Shown here one piece after another: positions 1 through 7,275 of a stretch of DNA of 9,486 nucleotides. Made by a program: the position numbers and the translations under genes. The notes under the pieces were generated by a model. That model was not told the DNA's origin. It was given only the letters and a program-made list of their open reading frames with translations, and ran no database searches. Within the stretch, counting starts at the first letter, position 1. Each line of letters starts with the position of its first letter. The stretch is from the NCBI GenBank assembly GCA_038232455.1, contig JBBSHU010000107.1:1-9486 (forward strand), written 5' to 3'. The DNA comes from DATAQC01 sp038232455 (GTDB lineage Bacteria > Actinomycetota > Acidimicrobiia > Acidimicrobiales > AC-14).

Positions 1-116
1 CGGAGGGCGTCCATTTCAAGCTCCCGAGACGGGTGGCCCGTGGGGAGGGGCCCGCCGCCCGGTTTTCAGGGCGGTGGGAGGGGCCGGCCACGGGACAGGA
101 CCCGACGAGGCTCACG
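1..116. repeat. 116-bp direct repeat, copy 1
   Basis: Positions 1-116 are identical, base for base, to 133-248. A 16-nt unrelated linker (117-132) separates them, giving a 132-bp period. The copy starts at the window edge, so the array may continue to the left. The unit is extremely GC-rich, apart from a short TTTT in the loop of its central hairpin, and has no convincing coding character. Nothing resembling tRNA, a CRISPR repeat or a transposase end is visible. It is either a tandem duplication of a gene 3' flank or part of a dispersed intergenic element. Confidence 0.9.
30..104. other. Structured stem-loop in repeat copy 1
   Basis: A nested inverted repeat can be paired by eye. The outer stem is 30-34 with 100-104 (5 bp), the middle stem 37-43 with 88-94 (7 bp), and the inner stem 51-60 with 69-78 (10 bp including one G-T pair), closed by an 8-nt loop at 61-68. 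The palindrome works on either strand as DNA cruciform or RNA hairpin. It is the same structure as at 162-236. Its role is unknown; a terminator or a REP-like repeat are the likeliest readings. Confidence 0.5.
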
Positions 117-132
117 GGGCCGAATCGTCGCC

Positions 133-248
133 CGGAGGGCGTCCATTTCAAGCTCCCGAGACGGGTGGCCCGTGGGGAGGGGCCCGCCGCCCGGTTTTCA
201 GGGCGGTGGGAGGGGCCGGCCACGGGACAGGACCCGACGAGGCTCACG
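133..248. repeat. 116-bp direct repeat, copy 2, overlapping a gene end
   Basis: This is the second exact copy of the 116-bp unit. Its right end (244-248) covers the TGA stop and two bases of the last sense codon of the minus-strand glycosyltransferase gene. Copy 1 therefore carries the same stop-codon bases at 112-114, without the gene. This is what a tandem duplication of the region just downstream of the gene would leave. Similarity stops abruptly at 249. Confidence 0.9.
162..236 (-). terminator. Possible hairpin terminator after the glycosyltransferase operon
   Basis: On the minus strand this structure begins about 8 nt after the TGA at 244-246. It has an inner 10-bp stem (183-192 with 201-210, 8-nt loop), a 7-bp stem (169-175 with 220-226) and a 5-bp outer stem (162-166 with 232-236). 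There is no downstream U tract, so it is not a canonical intrinsic terminator. U-less hairpins are often proposed as terminators or 3'-end stabilisers in high-GC actinobacteria. The position directly after an operon end supports that reading, and a second copy follows at 30-104. Confidence 0.4.
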
Positions 249-1854
249 CCGGCCGGTAACGAATGAGGCCGGGGTGCTCGATGTACTCGGTCTTGATCGT
301 CAGCACCCTCTTCATGTCGGGCCGGGCCGCCTGCAGCCGGTCACCGAGGGCGGTGCACTTGGTTCCGAACGTCTGGTAGTTGGGCGACCACACCAGCCAG
401 ATGTCGTGCTGGGGCCCGGCCCGGTCCAGCAGCATCTGGGTGAACGGCGCCGTCGTGGCCGCGTGGTTGCGCTGGGCGTAGTCCACCCAGTCGACCCGAT
501 CGGGTGGACCGCCGAGGGGGAACGGGATCTGCACCAGGCCTCGATCACCGAGCAGGCGGCTCACCGAAGGGCCGAGCTGGTCGGGGCAGTAGGCGACCAC
601 ATCACCGGGGCGAGCCTCGGTCCGTAGGACGCGGGCAACCTTGGCCGCCGTGGTGCGGTCGCCGAAGACGTTGGGCGTGATGGCGATGAGGCTGAGGACG
701 ACGCATGCGGCGATGACCCCACGGAACACCCGGGGTTCGGTGAACCGGGTGATGCCCAGGGCGACGAGGAGCAGGACGAACGGAAACAGCACGGCTGCGT
801 AGCGCACGGCGAAGCCCGACTGACCCACGACTCCCGCCACGAAGGCCACGGCGAGGGTGCCGAACCCCACGACGGCCACGACTCGGGCGTCGGGGCGGGT
901 ACGTAGGTCGAGCTCGATGCGGCGGCCGTCGATCGGCCGTCCGAGTAGGGCGACGACGATGAGCAGCCAGGTCAGCAGGCCGAGGACGAAGCCCGGGTCC
1001 CAGAAGCCGCCCGAGAACTGGAACACGGTGTCGAACAGGATCCGGACTTCGGGCCGCCCAGCCCAGGGTGTGCCGGTGTGGCCGACCTGGAAGACGAAGA
1101 TCGGCACCCAGGGCAGGAACGCCAGGCATCCGACGGCCATGGCCAGACCGGCCCGGCGAGCCTCGTTGCGGCCCGGGCCCCGGAGAGCGCGCAGGGCCAC
1201 GAAGACGGCGGCGACCATTAGGAGATACAGCGACCAGTAGTGGGTCAGGAGCAGTAGCCCGGTGAGGACCGAGACGGCGACGGCCCGGGACCAGGTGAAG
1301 CGCTGCAGCAGGTCGACGAGAGCGAGCCAGCCGAGCAGCGCCAGCAGCGTCATCAGCGAGTACATGCGGGCCTCGGTGCCGTAGCGCACCGCGAACGGAG
1401 AGACGGCCATGAGCGCCAGCGCGGCCACCGCCAGCCGTTTGCCTCCGAGGCGGCGGCCGGCGATCCATATGAACGGAAGGGCTGCCACCCCGAACACTCC
1501 CGAAAGGGCCCGCACGGCGATGGTGCCCGTCCCGAAAACCGCCATCCACCCGTGCAACAGCACGTAGTAGAGCGGCGGCGCCCCGTCGTGGCGGAGGGCA
1601 TCGGGCAGCCGGGCGAGCGGAAGACGGGCGATGTTCACCGACAACGCCTCGTCGAGCCACAGGTGGGCGTCGGCGGTGAACCGTAGGACCACACCGACGA
1701 CGACCACCGCGGCAACGAGGACCCTCCAGGCCACGACCCGGCCGCCGCCGGGGCCGGTCACGACCGGCGCTGGCGCCGGTGGTCCTTCCGCCGGAGTGCG
1801 AACCTCGTCATCGCGGTCGCGGGGAGCGGCGTCGCCCTGGTACTCGAGATGCAC
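244..1854 (-). CDS. GT39/PMT_2-like membrane glycosyltransferase
   Basis: This is a 536-aa polytopic membrane protein, started by GTG at 1854-1852. It has a proline-rich cytoplasmic N-terminus (about residues 1-38) and a first membrane helix at about 41-59. An LWLDEAL motif follows, with the acidic pair D68/E69 in the first external loop, where GT-C enzymes carry their catalytic or metal-binding acid. The HDGAPPLYYVLLHGW segment (about 89-103) and the EARMYSL segment (about 161-167) are typical of PMT_2 proteins (PF13231). About ten hydrophobic helices run to about residue 392, then a soluble C-terminal domain of about 140 residues. Family knowledge implies sugar transfer from a polyprenyl-phosphate donor to a lipid or protein on the outer membrane face; the acceptor cannot be told. 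It lies 36 nt after the upstream membrane gene, so cotranscription is likely. No clear Shine-Dalgarno precedes the GTG. Confidence 0.85.
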   Translation of the reverse strand: MHLEYQGDAAPRDRDDEVRTPAEGPPAPAPVVTGPGGGRVVAWRVLVAAVVVVGVVLRFTADAHLWLDEALSVNIARLPLARLPDALRHDGAPPLYYVLLHGWMAVFGTGTIAVRALSGVFGVAALPFIWIAGRRLGGKRLAVAALALMAVSPFAVRYGTEARMYSLMTLLALLGWLALVDLLQRFTWSRAVAVSVLTGLLLLTHYWSLYLLMVAAVFVALRALRGPGRNEARRAGLAMAVGCLAFLPWVPIFVFQVGHTGTPWAGRPEVRILFDTVFQFSGGFWDPGFVLGLLTWLLIVVALLGRPIDGRRIELDLRTRPDARVVAVVGFGTLAVAFVAGVVGQSGFAVRYAAVLFPFVLLLVALGITRFTEPRVFRGVIAACVVLSLIAITPNVFGDRTTAAKVARVLRTEARPGDVVAYCPDQLGPSVSRLLGDRGLVQIPFPLGGPPDRVDWVDYAQRNHAATTAPFTQMLLDRAGPQHDIWLVWSPNYQTFGTKCTALGDRLQAARPDMKRVLTIKTEYIEHPGLIRYRPA

Positions 1855-1890
1855 GCGAGCACGGTAATGCCCGCCCGGACACCGGGGCGC

Positions 1891-4362
1891 TCAGGGGCCG
1901 GGTTGGGAACCTGGTGCGGTTCGTCCGAACGGGGCCGCCCAGCCCGGCCGCCCGGCTCCGATCGGCGACCGGGAGACGCCGGCGCTGACCGGTTCGGGCT
2001 CCGCGTCCGGGGCAGGGGCCGGATCCGGAGACGTCAGGCCGTCGGGATCGGACTCGCCGGGACCGTTGTCGATCACCACCGGATGGCGTCTGACCACGAC
2101 GATCAGCCCGATGCCGACGAAGGTCAGCAGCCAACCCCCGACGTCGACCGGCGTGTAGCCGTAGTGAAGGCTCACGTGCTTCGACGTGGGGATCACGACC
2201 ATGAGGTTGGGGGTGACCCGCCAGGGGCCCTTGGCCCCCGATGCCTTCCAGTTCGGGAAGTAGGAGGCCTTGACCAGCACGGGCGAGCCGGGGCGGTCGA
2301 CGTCGAAGGAGAGGCTGTCGTCGCCCTCTCGGATGTTGCGGACCTGGGTGGGGGCCACGGGCTCCAGTTTCGGCTGGGCCACCGAGATGTCGGTGCCCAC
2401 CGTCTTGGACGCACCGGCTTTCGGCGGTGCCTTCTGGGAGGTGACTTCCACCCGGGGCCAGTCCTTGGGGCCCGAGGCAGCGAGGGGTACGTCGCGGCGG
2501 CTGGGGTCGTTGAACCAGTCGACGGAGAGACCCAGCCACTCCTTGGAACCGATCTTCGTGCCGGTGACCACGTTGGGCTTGAACGCCAGCGGAGTCACCA
2601 GCCCCGATCCGGCCACCTCGAACACGTGCCATTGGCCGGTCTGGGCCACCTCGTGCAGGCTGGGGTTGGCGTTCGCCTGGCTCAGGGCCTCGGGGGAGAA
2701 GGCCAGGTAGTACCTCGACCCGAGCAGCTGGAGGTCACGGACGCCGCGGTTCACGTCGAGGCTTCGGTAGGGCAGATCGCGCATGGGGTTCGACGGGGCC
2801 TTGGCCAGCTCGGCCGCCGACAGGAAGTGGTAGGGCACGGTGGCCGACGACTCGAAGTAGAGACCCTCCATCGAACCGATGCAGCCGTTGGTCCAGTAGG
2901 GCAGGAGCATCAGCGCCATCGGTGTGCCGAAGCGGTCGAGGGACGAGTCGTACTCCCAGTGGGCCCGCCCGCAACCGATGTTGCGCCCCACTTGGGACAT
3001 GGTGTCGATGATCCCCTTGTACTCGGGGTAGGCGGGCTTGCCCTCGTAGCCGCTGTAGTTCCACTTGGCCCACGAAGAGATGAAGGTCGACTCCGGGCTC
3101 GACGGCTTGGGGGCCCAGCCCGGCAGGACGCCGAGCGGTCCGGCCACGAAGACCCACGCCACCAGGGCGGCCACCACCGGGGTCACCAGGCCGACCTGCC
3201 TCGATGGACGATCGGGGTCTTCGGCAATCAGGCGGGCGAGGCCGCGGGAGGCCTCGGCCACGGCGACGCCGGCCAGCAGGAACACGCACAGGTACCAGAA
3301 GGGCAGGGCCCGGGCGTTCCAGAGCCGGGCCTGGGGGCCGTACCTGAACACCAGGCCGGAGAGCAGCGCCAGTGCGGTGATGGCCGTGCCCGTCCGTCGC
3401 CGCAACGCCACGGACGCGATCGCCCCGCCCAGGGCCAGTAGCACCAGCCACCTGATATTCGCGGGAACGAGGTTCTCCTGGTAAGTGGTGAGCTTCTCCC
3501 AACCCATGTTGTTGCTGTAGGGGAGGCGGAACAGGAAGGGGACGCTCCAGAAGGCCGCCAACAGGCCCCCGATGGTTACGACGATGGCCGCCAACTTGGC
3601 CCGGGCGACGCTCGGCCGCAGCACCAGCAGCACGAGGGCCCCGGTCACCGCGAACAGGGTGGGCAGCAGGTGGCTCAACCCGGTGAGGGTCAGGAGCACA
3701 GCGGCCCAGACCCGGTACTTGCCGGTGTCGAGGCTGCGGGCGAACACGCCGAGGAACACCAGGGCCAGTGACAGGCTCACGGAGAACGAGAACTCACCGG
3801 CCAGCGTGGAGGCGATGTTGCCCCCGTAGATGGTGTAGCTCCAACTCCCGCCGGTACTGGAGAACCCCGAGTAGAAGAGGAAGGGGACGGTGGCCACCGC
3901 CAACAGGGCCGGACCCGGGAAGCGCATGCCCGACAGGCGCCCGAAGGCCCAGGCGGCCACGGGCAGGGTGAGGATGCCGGCCACCGTGACGAGCTTGAAG
4001 GCGATCCCGTAAGGGAGGATGAAGCTCAAGAAGGCGATCAGGAGGGCCGGCAGCGGAAAGTAGAAGACGTAGGCCGGGAACCCCGCGTACCACGAGGGCG
4101 CCCACCCGGTGAGGCGAAAATGGGGGAGCACGTGATGGCGCAGGAAGTCGGGTCCCCACACGTGGGCGCCGGTGTCGCCGCCCGCCGGTGTGGTGTTGGT
4201 GAGGAGCAGCCTCGGCTGGAGCTGGAAGAAGGTGAAGATCACTGCAGCAGCCACCACGGCCAACGTGACCCACGCCTCGATGGGAATCTCGGCTGCGCGT
4301 GCGCGCACGCCGGCAGCCCTCTGTGCCAGAACGGACTGCTGGGCTCGTTCCATGGCGGCCAT
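1891..4362 (-). CDS. PTPS_related (PF10131)-like GT-C family membrane protein
   Basis: This is an 823-aa multi-pass membrane protein. The ATG at 4362 is preceded, 6 nt away, by a GGAG Shine-Dalgarno (minus strand, 4373-4370), which supports this start over the nearby Met at 4353. An N-terminal helix (about 31-47) leads to a GGDTGAH motif with D63, then a WYAGFPAYVFYFPLP segment (about 91-105). This arrangement is seen in proteins annotated '6-pyruvoyl-tetrahydropterin synthase related' (PF10131), which are membrane proteins resembling GT-C glycosyltransferases and not pterin enzymes. About ten helices continue to about residue 423. A large extracytoplasmic domain with an aromatic WAKWNYSGYEG stretch (about 431-441) follows, then one late helix (about 743-765) and a Pro/Glu/Ser-rich tail. 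Function is inferred to be envelope sugar or lipid transfer. It is the first gene of a pair with the downstream GT39-like gene and is divergent from the ergothioneine genes. Confidence 0.8.
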   Translation of the reverse strand: MAAMERAQQSVLAQRAAGVRARAAEIPIEAWVTLAVVAAAVIFTFFQLQPRLLLTNTTPAGGDTGAHVWGPDFLRHHVLPHFRLTGWAPSWYAGFPAYVFYFPLPALLIAFLSFILPYGIAFKLVTVAGILTLPVAAWAFGRLSGMRFPGPALLAVATVPFLFYSGFSSTGGSWSYTIYGGNIASTLAGEFSFSVSLSLALVFLGVFARSLDTGKYRVWAAVLLTLTGLSHLLPTLFAVTGALVLLVLRPSVARAKLAAIVVTIGGLLAAFWSVPFLFRLPYSNNMGWEKLTTYQENLVPANIRWLVLLALGGAIASVALRRRTGTAITALALLSGLVFRYGPQARLWNARALPFWYLCVFLLAGVAVAEASRGLARLIAEDPDRPSRQVGLVTPVVAALVAWVFVAGPLGVLPGWAPKPSSPESTFISSWAKWNYSGYEGKPAYPEYKGIIDTMSQVGRNIGCGRAHWEYDSSLDRFGTPMALMLLPYWTNGCIGSMEGLYFESSATVPYHFLSAAELAKAPSNPMRDLPYRSLDVNRGVRDLQLLGSRYYLAFSPEALSQANANPSLHEVAQTGQWHVFEVAGSGLVTPLAFKPNVVTGTKIGSKEWLGLSVDWFNDPSRRDVPLAASGPKDWPRVEVTSQKAPPKAGASKTVGTDISVAQPKLEPVAPTQVRNIREGDDSLSFDVDRPGSPVLVKASYFPNWKASGAKGPWRVTPNLMVVIPTSKHVSLHYGYTPVDVGGWLLTFVGIGLIVVVRRHPVVIDNGPGESDPDGLTSPDPAPAPDAEPEPVSAGVSRSPIGAGRPGWAAPFGRTAPGSQPGP

Positions 4363-4401
4363 GTTTGCACTCCGAAGGGGGGCGAGCGCGTCAGGCCCGC
4401 C

Positions 4402-4430
4402 TTCCCAGCCGACGGGGCTGTGCTTAGACT
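4402..4430 (+). promoter_or_regulatory. Candidate promoter for the ergothioneine operon
   Basis: A TTCCCA (4402-4407) and a TAGACT (4425-4430) are separated by 17 nt, each matching 4 of 6 bases of the sigma-70-type consensus. TAGACT fits the TANNNT form common in actinobacterial -10 elements. The predicted transcription start, 6-7 nt downstream, falls on or next to the ATG at 4437, as expected for a leaderless transcript. It lies in the divergent region between the egt genes and the minus-strand glycosyltransferase operon. Assigned by eye only. Confidence 0.4.
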
Positions 4431-4436
4431 CTCCCC

Positions 4437-4562
4437 ATGGTGGGTAGCGCGGGCGAAGGTCCGCGAATTCCGATGAGGGGAGAACCCATGCTGGTCAGTG
4501 AGCAGTGGCTTGCTTTCGTGCGCAACCTCGATTGGGTGACAGCCCACTTCGGGCACCGCTAG
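4437..4562 (+). CDS. Small upstream ORF before egtA (possible leader peptide)
   Basis: This 41-codon ORF ends with TAG at 4560-4562, 8 nt before the egtA ATG. It has three in-frame ATGs at 4437, 4473 and 4488. The first lies 6 nt after a TAGACT -10-like element, so it could be read from a leaderless transcript. The last has a strong purine-rich Shine-Dalgarno (GAGGGGAG, 4475-4482, 5 nt upstream) and would give a 24-aa peptide beginning MLVSEQWLAFVRN and ending in HFGHR. No known family is recognised. The egtA start itself has only a weak AGG, so translational coupling from this ORF to egtA is plausible. The two Trp and two His residues are noted, but they are not clustered as in a classical attenuator. 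It could also be a chance ORF in the 5' untranslated region. Confidence 0.4.
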   Translation: MVGSAGEGPRIPMRGEPMLVSEQWLAFVRNLDWVTAHFGHR

Positions 4563-4570
4563 GTCTTCCG

Positions 4571-5863
4571 ATGCCCAGCCCCCACCCGCGCCTGAGCGTG
4601 CGCGACGTCCGCGACACCCTCGGCGATAGAAGTTTCTCGCCGGAGTCGCCCTGTCGGGTGGGGGTGGAACTGGAGTGGATCACCGTCGCTCGGGGCGACG
4701 AGGTGGCCCGGGTCGATCCCGTCGACCTGGCCCGAGCCGTCGCCGCGGCAGGGCCTCTTCCGGGCGGCAGCACCGTTACCTTCGAGCCTGGCGGCCAGCT
4801 CGAGGTGAGCGCCCCACCCTTCGTCGGTATGGGTGATGCCTGCGCCGTAGCCGAAGCCGACACCGCCCTGGCGCGGGCCGCTGCGTCGGCGATCGGTGTC
4901 GATCTGGTCGGATTGGGTGCCGACCCGCTACGACCGCCTCGGCGCGTGGCCAACTCGGCGCGGTACCGGGCCATGGAGGCCTACTTCGACGCCGACGGGC
5001 CCGCCGGCCGTCGCATGATGGCCAACACCGCTTCCGTCCAGGTCAACATCGGCGTCGGTCCCACCGCGGACGACGCCGCCCGCCAATGGCGGCTGGCCCA
5101 TCGCCTGGGCCCCACCCTCGCCGCCGCGTTCGCCAACTCCCCGTTTCTCGAGGGGCGGCCGACCGGCTTCCGCTCGGCCCGACTGGCCACCTGGATGGCC
5201 CTCGACCGCAGCCGGGCCGCTCCGGTCGACAGCGACCGCCCGGGGCCCGCCGCCTGGGCCGACTATGTCCTCGACGCCCGAGTCATGCTGATCCGGCCCG
5301 AGCCTCGGCCCGCGCCCGGCCGAGAGGCAGAGCCTGGATCCGCGCCCGACCACTTCGTCCACCTCGACTCGCCACTGACGTTCGGCCAATGGGTGGCCGA
5401 GGGTCACGAGCTGGGTTGGCCCACAAATGACGATCTCGACTACCACCTGAGCACGCTGTTCCCTCCCGTGCGCCCCCGGGGATGGCTGGAGCTCCGGATG
5501 CTCGACGCCCTACCCGACCCGTGGTGGCAGGTCCCGGTGGCCGTCACCGCCGCCCTCCTGGCCGATCCCGAGGGAGGCGATGCGGCCAATCAGGCCGCCA
5601 CGTCCTGCAGCGCCGTGGGTCGTTGGATCGATGCAGCCCGCACCGGGCTCGGTCACCCGGCCCTGGCCGCGTCGGCCAGAGACTGCTTCGGTGCCGCGCA
5701 GGCGTCGCTCGACCGACTGGGGGCGCCTGCTTCCCTCGTCGACATGGTCGCCGCCTATGCCGAGCGCTGGGTCGACCGGGGCCGCACTCCGGCCGACGAC
5801 CGCCTCGACGCCTGGGCCGAACACGGGGCCCTGTTCCCCGTTCCGGCGGCGGTGGACGCATGA
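4571..5863 (+). CDS. egtA: Glutamate-cysteine ligase EgtA (ergothioneine biosynthesis)
   Basis: EgtA joins glutamate and cysteine with ATP to give gamma-glutamylcysteine, the sulfur donor used by EgtB in the aerobic mycobacterial-type ergothioneine pathway. The protein is 430 aa, close to the family length. Family landmarks are RVGVELE (residues 29-35, with acidic E33/E35), PLPGGSTVTFEPGGQLEVS (62-80), GADPLRPPRRVANSARYRAME and TASVQVN in the middle, and DLDYHLSTLFPPVRPRGWLELRMLDALPD towards the C-terminus, all characteristic of GCS2-type EgtA. The ATG at 4571 is preferred because RVGVELE then sits at the usual distance from the N-terminus. A GTG at 4505 is in frame but would overlap the small upstream ORF and add unconserved sequence. 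The ribosome-binding site is weak. The stop overlaps the egtB start by 4 nt (ATGA), which implies coupled translation. Confidence 0.95.
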   Translation: MPSPHPRLSVRDVRDTLGDRSFSPESPCRVGVELEWITVARGDEVARVDPVDLARAVAAAGPLPGGSTVTFEPGGQLEVSAPPFVGMGDACAVAEADTALARAAASAIGVDLVGLGADPLRPPRRVANSARYRAMEAYFDADGPAGRRMMANTASVQVNIGVGPTADDAARQWRLAHRLGPTLAAAFANSPFLEGRPTGFRSARLATWMALDRSRAAPVDSDRPGPAAWADYVLDARVMLIRPEPRPAPGREAEPGSAPDHFVHLDSPLTFGQWVAEGHELGWPTNDDLDYHLSTLFPPVRPRGWLELRMLDALPDPWWQVPVAVTAALLADPEGGDAANQAATSCSAVGRWIDAARTGLGHPALAASARDCFGAAQASLDRLGAPASLVDMVAAYAERWVDRGRTPADDRLDAWAEHGALFPVPAAVDA

Positions 5864-7245
5864 CCCTCGAACTGTCAACACCGGCCCTCCGGGTTCCGGA
5901 CGTGAAGACCACCGTCGCCGCCCAGCTCGACGAGGCCCGTCGACGGTCTCTCGAACTGCTCGCCCCGCTCTCCGACGCCGACCTGGTCCGCCAACACTCG
6001 CCGATCATGTCGCCGCTCGTCTGGGACCTGGCCCACATCGGCAATTACGAGGAGCTGTGGTTGCTGCGAGCGGTGTCGGGAGCACGGCCCATCGACGCGG
6101 CCCTCGACGACGTGTACGACGCGTTCCGCCATCCGCGGCGCACCCGGCCGGCCCTGCCCCTCCTGGGCCCGATCGAAGCGCGCCGCTACCTGGGCGAGGT
6201 CCGGGACCGGTCCCTCGACGTTCTCGACGGCCTGGCCGCCTTCGACGCGGCCACAGGCCTGGGCACTGCCACTCGGCTGGCCGACCTGGTCACCAACGCC
6301 TTCGTGTACGGCATGGTCGTGCAGCACGAGCACCAGCACGACGAAACCATGCTGGCCACCCTGCAGCTCATGGGCGGCGAGGGCTACCGACCCCTCGCTC
6401 CCGATCCTCCGCCGGGCAGCCGGTTGGCCGCCACCGAGGTCCGGGTGCCGGGCGGACCGTTCGTGATGGGCACCGACGACGAGGCCTGGGCCTTCGACAA
6501 CGAGCGACCGGCCCACGTGGTCGACCTCGAAGCCTTCTGGATCGACACCGCCCCCGTGAGCAACCACCAGTACCTCGGCTTCGTCGAAGACGGTGGGTAC
6601 GACGAACAGCGTTGGTGGACCGACGAGGGCTGGGCATGGCGCAACGAGACCGGGGCGCAGCATCCCCAGTTCTGGTGGCGCGAAGGCCCCGGCTCGTGGA
6701 CGCGGGTCCGGTTCGGCTGGGAGGAGGCCCTGCCCCTCGACGAGCCCGTGCAGCATGTGTGCTGGCACGAGGCCACGGCTTATGCCAGGTGGGCCGGTCG
6801 TCGCCTGCCCACGGAGGCCGAGTGGGAGAAGGCGGCCTCCTGGAGCGGCGACGGCCACAAGCGCCGCCACCCGTGGGGCCCGGGCCCGAGCGGCCCCCTG
6901 AGCGGGGTGCCGGGCGGCTTCGAACCGGGGCTGGCCAACCTCGGCCAGCGTCACTTCCGTCCTGCACCGGTGGGCGCCTATCCGGCCGGGGCCACGCCCG
7001 CTGGGTGCCACCAACTGCTGGGCGACGTCTGGGAGTGGACCTCGAGCGACTTCGAGCCCTACCCGGGCTTCCGCTCGTACCCCTATCGGGAGTACTCCGA
7101 AGTGTTCTTCGGTTCCGGTTACAAGGTGCTCCGCGGTGGGTCGTGGGCCACCCACCCCACCGCCGTTCGCACCACGTTCCGAAACTGGGACCATCCGATC
7201 CGCCGCCAGATCTTCGCCGGCTTCCGCTGCGCCCGCGACGACTGA
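5860..7245 (+). CDS. egtB: Hercynine oxygenase EgtB
   Basis: EgtB is the non-haem iron enzyme that uses O2 to link gamma-glutamylcysteine to hercynine as a sulfoxide. The protein is 461 aa. An N-terminal DinB-like helical domain carries the iron ligands: H59 in VWDLAHIGNYEE, and H156/H160 in VVQHEHQHDET, which correspond to the three-His facial triad. The C-terminal FGE-sulfatase domain begins near VRVPGGPFVMGTDDEA and contains RRLPTEAEWEKAA (314-326), GDVWEWTSSDFEPYPGF (388-404) and GGSW. D444 and R448 in NWDHPIRRQIF fit the Asp/Arg pair that binds gamma-glutamylcysteine in characterised EgtB. The ATG overlaps the egtA stop by 4 nt, and a GGTGGA precedes it. Oddity: residues 340-352 (GPGPSGPLSGVPG), just after HPWG, are encoded by a copy of the 30-bp repeat found at the end of egtC. 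Confidence 0.96.
   Translation: MTLELSTPALRVPDVKTTVAAQLDEARRRSLELLAPLSDADLVRQHSPIMSPLVWDLAHIGNYEELWLLRAVSGARPIDAALDDVYDAFRHPRRTRPALPLLGPIEARRYLGEVRDRSLDVLDGLAAFDAATGLGTATRLADLVTNAFVYGMVVQHEHQHDETMLATLQLMGGEGYRPLAPDPPPGSRLAATEVRVPGGPFVMGTDDEAWAFDNERPAHVVDLEAFWIDTAPVSNHQYLGFVEDGGYDEQRWWTDEGWAWRNETGAQHPQFWWREGPGSWTRVRFGWEEALPLDEPVQHVCWHEATAYARWAGRRLPTEAEWEKAASWSGDGHKRRHPWGPGPSGPLSGVPGGFEPGLANLGQRHFRPAPVGAYPAGATPAGCHQLLGDVWEWTSSDFEPYPGFRSYPYREYSEVFFGSGYKVLRGGSWATHPTAVRTTFRNWDHPIRRQIFAGFRCARDD
6880..6915 (+). repeat. Copy of the egtC/rne 30-bp repeat inside egtB
   Basis: These 36 nt match 7822-7857 of the tandem array at 35 of 36 positions. The one difference is C at 6897 where the array has T at 7839. 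The copy lies in the same reading frame as in egtC, so both encode PGPSGPLSGVPG. It is a little longer than one 30-nt unit and is flanked by ordinary egtB sequence, immediately after the conserved HPWG. It adds an apparently tolerated Gly/Pro/Ser loop to the FGE-sulfatase domain. Confidence 0.85.
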
Positions 7246-7275
7246 TCCGACCCCGGCCACCCAGAAACCACCGCC

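Noticed and set aside
33..266. Open frames across the 116-bp repeats, including an internally duplicated peptide
   Set aside because: The peptide repetition only reflects the DNA repeat. Several frames are open at once and none shows coding character.
1849..3441. Long plus-strand open frame of 530 codons
   Set aside because: It is antisense to the PTPS_related-like gene, whose membrane helices and motifs are clear. GC-rich genes often leave such antisense frames open, and the product has no recognisable domain.
4505..4570. Extended EgtA start at GTG 4505
   Set aside because: It would add 22 residues without family similarity and overlap the small upstream ORF. The ATG at 4571 gives the usual N-terminal length.
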